DNA of 64,000 bases from JAAYJT01 sp037445555 (GTDB lineage: Bacteria > Bacteroidota > Bacteroidia > Bacteroidales > JAAYJT01), in the NCBI GenBank assembly GCA_037445555.1, contig JBBIKG010000018.1:7909-71908 (forward strand), given 5' to 3'. Shown in pieces: positions 61,001 to 64,000 of the stretch. The stretch's first letter is position 1. Each line of letters begins with the position of its first letter. Made by a program: the position numbers and the translations under genes. Below the pieces are notes generated by a model, which was not told the origin of the DNA, made no database searches, and saw only the letters and a list, made by a program, of their open reading frames with translations.

Positions 61001-62974
61001 TTAGGCAGCTTGCAGTATAATGTTGACTATCTGGATTATATCCAATACTGAAATATCGCCGCTGGCGTTAGTGTCAGCATTAATAAACGAGAAGGGACTA
61101 GGGTTGTTGCCCATTATAAAATTTACGGTTGAAATAATATCTAGCACATCTACTTTGCCATCAATGTTGGCATCGCCACGCAAACCTGATTGCGTTGGGA
61201 TCATCTCAGATAACTGACGCTTCCAAACGCCATTGTTCATACACGCAGCGTAAACATGTGTTCCACTAACGGTTATAGCCTCAATACTCTTATTAGGCAG
61301 TCCATCGTCGACTGATAACCAGGTTGATCCATTATTGGTAGATAGGTACAAGCCGTTGTTTTCGAGTCCAACAAACACATTGCCTGATTTATCAACAACC
61401 ATTGACGTAATGAGACGCCAGCCTGGAAGGCCTGTATTGGCTGGCTCCCATGACGATCCTGCATTGCTCGATCGAAATACTCCAACGTGTGTGCCAGCAT
61501 ACATGTATTGTTCAAAGACAGATAGTTTTCTTATTGATCGACTTCCAACTCCTGAAGTTATTGGTGTCCAACTATCGCCCGCATTATCAGAACGAAATAT
61601 GCCAGCAAAGGTACCTGCAAATAAGTTGGTGCCGTTGACTGCCAATGACAATATTCTTCGTGAGAAAGGGGTTGTCAGGCCGTTATTTATGGCACTCCAA
61701 TTTGTGGTTGAAATATTGGTTCTGAGCACGCCCCCGCTTTCAGTGCCTGCATAAAGAGCATTCCCTAGCATGGTAAAACAAGTGACTGTAACTGAAGAGG
61801 CTGAATTGTTCCAGGCAGTCCAGCTGCCTGATGGGTTGGGTAGTCGAAAAACACCACTCCACCAATAACTGGAAAATAAATCAGAACCTGAGCTAAACAA
61901 TGAGGTGCTATTGTAGTTTGATAAACCAGTATTGGATTCTATCCAGGACACACCTTGGTTCGCTGTACGAAAAACTCCTCGTCCAATCATACTTACATAA
62001 ATATTATTTGCATGTTCTGCTAGGGAAGTGATGGTGTACCCATAAATACCTTTGTTTACTTCAGTCCAGGTGGCTCCATTGTTTGATGAGCGATATGCTC
62101 CAAAACTGGTGGCAGCAAATAAATCTTCACCAAACACATGTAGCTCCTTTGCCCAGAAGTTAGCTGAAGATGTCCATGAATTTCCATTATTAGTTGAATT
62201 GAAAATCCCCTTATCTGTACAGATGAAAATCGTTGTTCCTTTTGCAATCACTGAGGAGACGTCTACATGTGGTAATCCTGTATTGACCTTTTCCCACAAA
62301 TTGCCATTATTGGATGACCGATAAACTCCCGATGTAGTTCCTATAAAAATAAAATTGTTTACCGTGACAAATGAATATATAGAAGGTAACCATCCGGGTA
62401 ACCCGCTATTTATGGCAGACCAGCTCTGACCAAGATTATCTGAACGGAAAACACCCTCTGAGGTTCCGGCAAAGATAGAGTTTCCTGAAGTGTGTAGAGA
62501 AAAAACATAAAGCGTGGTTAGACCGTTGTTTATGGGCGACCATTTTGCGCCTGCATCATCAGAACGAAATATACCAACCAATGTGGCTGCAAAAAGCACC
62601 TGACCCGAGCTCATTATTGCATTAATCTCAATTTTGCCGAGTCCTTCATTGCATTCATGCCAGTTTAGCCCGCGATCTACAGATTTGAAAATACCTGACC
62701 AAGTCCCTACCAATACATCTTTTCCAAGGGGGGTTATACAATTAATCTGCAGGTTCGGGAGGCCGTTATTTCTTGCAATCCAGTTCGAGCCATTGTCAGT
62801 CGAGGTGTAAACACCGGCGCCTGATGTGCCGGCTATCAAGGTGGAATCAATCGATCCAAACCTCGTGACATAGGTGCCATAAGGCCCATTAGTTTGAATC
62901 CACTGGCCATTTGCCGAAAGTAAGCAACCGTAAAATGCCAGTATTAGCAAAGTGAGTTTGTAATTATTTTTCAT
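61001..62974 (-). CDS. Secreted BNR-type propeller protein with dockerin (paralogue)
   Basis: A 657-residue exported protein, start at ATG 62974 (a TTG three codons upstream is less likely). Signal peptide MKNNYKLTLLILAFYGCLLS, cleaved near ANGQW. It shares layout with the downstream neighbour: an opening QTNGPYGTYVTRFGSI, about twelve Asp-box repeats (YTSTDNGSNW, FRSDDAGAKW, YRSSNNGNLW, FNSTNNGNSW, YLSTNNGSTW), and a C-terminal dockerin-like pair (GDANIDGKVDVLDIISTVNF and ADTNASGDISVLDIIQIVNI). Divergence between the two suggests an old tandem duplication. Confidence 0.85.
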   Translation of the reverse strand: MKNNYKLTLLILAFYGCLLSANGQWIQTNGPYGTYVTRFGSIDSTLIAGTSGAGVYTSTDNGSNWIARNNGLPNLQINCITPLGKDVLVGTWSGIFKSVDRGLNWHECNEGLGKIEINAIMSSGQVLFAATLVGIFRSDDAGAKWSPINNGLTTLYVFSLHTSGNSIFAGTSEGVFRSDNLGQSWSAINSGLPGWLPSIYSFVTVNNFIFIGTTSGVYRSSNNGNLWEKVNTGLPHVDVSSVIAKGTTIFICTDKGIFNSTNNGNSWTSSANFWAKELHVFGEDLFAATSFGAYRSSNNGATWTEVNKGIYGYTITSLAEHANNIYVSMIGRGVFRTANQGVSWIESNTGLSNYNSTSLFSSGSDLFSSYWWSGVFRLPNPSGSWTAWNNSASSVTVTCFTMLGNALYAGTESGGVLRTNISTTNWSAINNGLTTPFSRRILSLAVNGTNLFAGTFAGIFRSDNAGDSWTPITSGVGSRSIRKLSVFEQYMYAGTHVGVFRSSNAGSSWEPANTGLPGWRLITSMVVDKSGNVFVGLENNGLYLSTNNGSTWLSVDDGLPNKSIEAITVSGTHVYAACMNNGVWKRQLSEMIPTQSGLRGDANIDGKVDVLDIISTVNFIMGNNPSPFSFINADTNASGDISVLDIIQIVNIILQAA

Positions 62975-63257
62975 TTTGCACAAATTTTAATAAAATAGAG
63001 AATACTTATTTACAGATATAGTAACCAATACAGGTAATAAAATAGAAATATATTCAAAAAAACAAAAAATGTCTGAACCCATTATGGCATTATAGTTCCA
63101 AGCTTTCGGCAACATCATTCATCACGTATTTGGCAGCCCAATGTATCAATCCCCTAAGCCAAAAATCACTGCATTCAGAAAACGAGGGATAAATCCTCAG
63201 ATTTCATTCTTGTGCTTTCTGTCAGGCCGATATCCTCAAACCTCCCTATTCCCATAG
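62975..63257. other. AT-rich intergenic region
   Basis: No gene seen. The first ~100 nt upstream of the propeller gene are very AT-rich and are likely to hold its promoter, but no exact TAnnTTTG box could be placed. Confidence 0.4.
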
Positions 63258-63386
63258 TTTCCCTTTTCCCTTTTCCCTTTCCCTTTTTACCTTTTACCTT
63301 TTACCTTTTCCCTTTCAACTTTTCCCTTTCAACTTTTCCCTTTCAACTTTTCCCTTTTTCCCTTTTTCCCTTTCAACTTTCAAACT
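63258..63386. repeat. Degenerate GA/CT-rich tandem repeat tract
   Basis: About 130 nt of plus-strand pyrimidine repeats built from units such as CCCTTTT, TACCTTT and CAACTTTTCCCTTT. It starts 3 nt beyond the FISUMP stop codon, so that gene's transcript would carry a GA-rich 3' tail. A strand-asymmetric tract of this kind can form triplex or slipped structures and varies easily in copy number. Confidence 0.8.
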
Positions 63387-63388
63387 TA

Positions 63389-64000
63389 TTACTCCTTTAT
63401 GCAGCGGACTGAGAATCCGTTCGCCCGGCTGCTGACGCTCATTATGGCATTGCTGCTGAAGAATAAGAGGAGCCGTGAGTATACACCACTTACAGTGCTT
63501 GACCAATAGCTGCCGTGGGAGCCAACAGCGTCGAGCGAACCATCGTTGCTGTAGCGGAAGCCGGCAACGGACAATTTCAGCGGAGAGTTGAAAGCCCCGG
63601 CAGAGTTGTTGCTGCCCCAGCTTGAGCGCTCGGAATTCAATTCTGCCTCGGTTGGCAAGCGGTAGCCGGTCGGGCATGGATTATTGTTCCCGTTTACTCC
63701 TTGCCACAAATTGTTGTTCTGGGGGCTGCGCCAATCAGTGGGGTAGTTTCGAGCCAAAATAAAGCTGCCATGGCCGGGGATGTCGCTGCTGCTCAGGGCG
63801 GTGGTAGTGGGTGAGTTAAGGCACTGGTGCCCATCGGCTGCACGGCCCCATTGGTAGAGGTCGCCATATGCCTGTGCATCGGTACTGTTTGTGGCTACAC
63901 GAGAGGCACCCAGGTTGCGGTCCATCCAGGTTTTTCCTGTTGTGGGGTTGGTTACATCCACAACCGCTGTGGGTGTGCCGGAGCAATGCACGGTACCGGG
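63389..64000 (-). CDS. FISUMP-domain protein, 5' partial, C-type-lectin-like
   Basis: The frame is open to the right window edge, so the N-terminus is missing; about 204 codons are present. The sequence matches the Fibrobacter-type major paralogous (FISUMP, Fib_succ_major) domain: NPTTGKTWMDRNLGASRVA, DAQAYGDLYQWGRAADGHQC, WRSPQNNNLWQG, CPTGYRLPTEAELN, LKLSVAGFRYSNDGSLDAVG, SHGSYWSSTVSG and the end RANGFSVRCIKE. Such domains share a C-type-lectin-like fold with targets of diversity-generating retroelements. Codons in the last part are rich in NNC (AGC GTC AGC AGC). Probably a secreted surface protein. Confidence 0.85.
   Translation of the reverse strand, partial: PGTVHCSGTPTAVVDVTNPTTGKTWMDRNLGASRVATNSTDAQAYGDLYQWGRAADGHQCLNSPTTTALSSSDIPGHGSFILARNYPTDWRSPQNNNLWQGVNGNNNPCPTGYRLPTEAELNSERSSWGSNNSAGAFNSPLKLSVAGFRYSNDGSLDAVGSHGSYWSSTVSGVYSRLLLFFSSNAIMSVSSRANGFSVRCIKE

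Noticed and set aside
63090..63452. Shared 12-mer CATTATGGCATT as a possible DGR template near the FISUMP variable region
   Set aside because: Similarity stops after 12 nt and the rest does not follow the adenine-substitution pattern.
1..64000. CRISPR arrays, insertion sequences, prophage genes, rRNA
   Set aside because: No regularly spaced repeats, transposase, integrase, phage structural genes or rRNA sequences were seen on either strand.

Overview
The window looks like a chromosomal segment of a member of the Bacteroidota, probably an anaerobic or microaerophilic Bacteroidales/Marinilabiliales-type organism. The evidence is: many TAnnTTTG (-7 type) promoter boxes, start codons that mostly lack Shine-Dalgarno sequences, and typical families of the phylum (LytS-type kinase, DUF3078, PorE-like OmpA protein, FISUMP domain, GDE/GT4/GH57 glycogen locus, four-subunit 2-oxoacid:ferredoxin oxidoreductase). 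No transposase, integrase, phage gene or CRISPR array was seen.

Layout. 1-6.3 kb: 3' part of a sensor kinase, an arsenite methyltransferase with an unusual SD leader, an AT-rich stretch of small membrane/lipoproteins, and a DUF438-hemerythrin-PAS / DUF1858 pair. 6.3-6.8 kb: tRNA-Ser(UGA) preceded by two palindromic units that copy the tRNA 3' end. 6.9-13.9 kb: lipid A type acyltransferase and GT2 glycosyltransferase, then a minus-strand operon GDE-GT4-GH57-aroQ for storage polysaccharide. 14.3-20.5 kb: three cell-envelope genes and copA plus a copper chaperone. 20.5-25.4 kb: ffh-folD-queE-PorE-like run. 25.7-28.5 kb: kor operon closed by a strong terminator. 28.6-42.2 kb: envelope proteins, a concentration of peroxide-defence genes (glutathione peroxidase, yaaA, katG, Fur/PerR regulator), corA, cyanophycinase and a decayed ion-channel gene. 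42.8-45 kb: small conserved genes.

44.8-57.5 kb is a carbamoyl-phosphate/arginine/pyrimidine cluster: pyrI, pyrB and carB on minus, argR-argG-argH on plus, carA and a cyclic-2,3-diphosphoglycerate-synthetase-like GTPase on minus, then argS. carA and carB are split by argRGH. CarAB would feed carbamoyl phosphate to PyrBI (pyrimidines) and to an ornithine carbamoyltransferase not in this window. 57.7-64 kb: tsaC/sua5, two tandem secreted BNR-propeller proteins with C-terminal dockerin modules, a GA-rich tandem repeat tract and a 5'-truncated FISUMP protein.

The most interesting signals are regulatory and have not been tested. (1) The corA leader encodes a 12-residue acidic/proline peptide followed by mutually exclusive hairpins, one of which hides a perfect SD. 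(2) The pyrBI leader has a promoter, a U-rich tract, an intrinsic terminator and a 39-codon leader ORF running through the terminator, the same layout as enterobacterial pyrL-pyrBI attenuation. (3) An intrinsic terminator sits only 9 nt before the carA start codon. (4) tRNA-Ser is preceded by tandem palindromic units. (5) The FISUMP protein has a C-terminus that resembles a diversity-generating-retroelement variable region.
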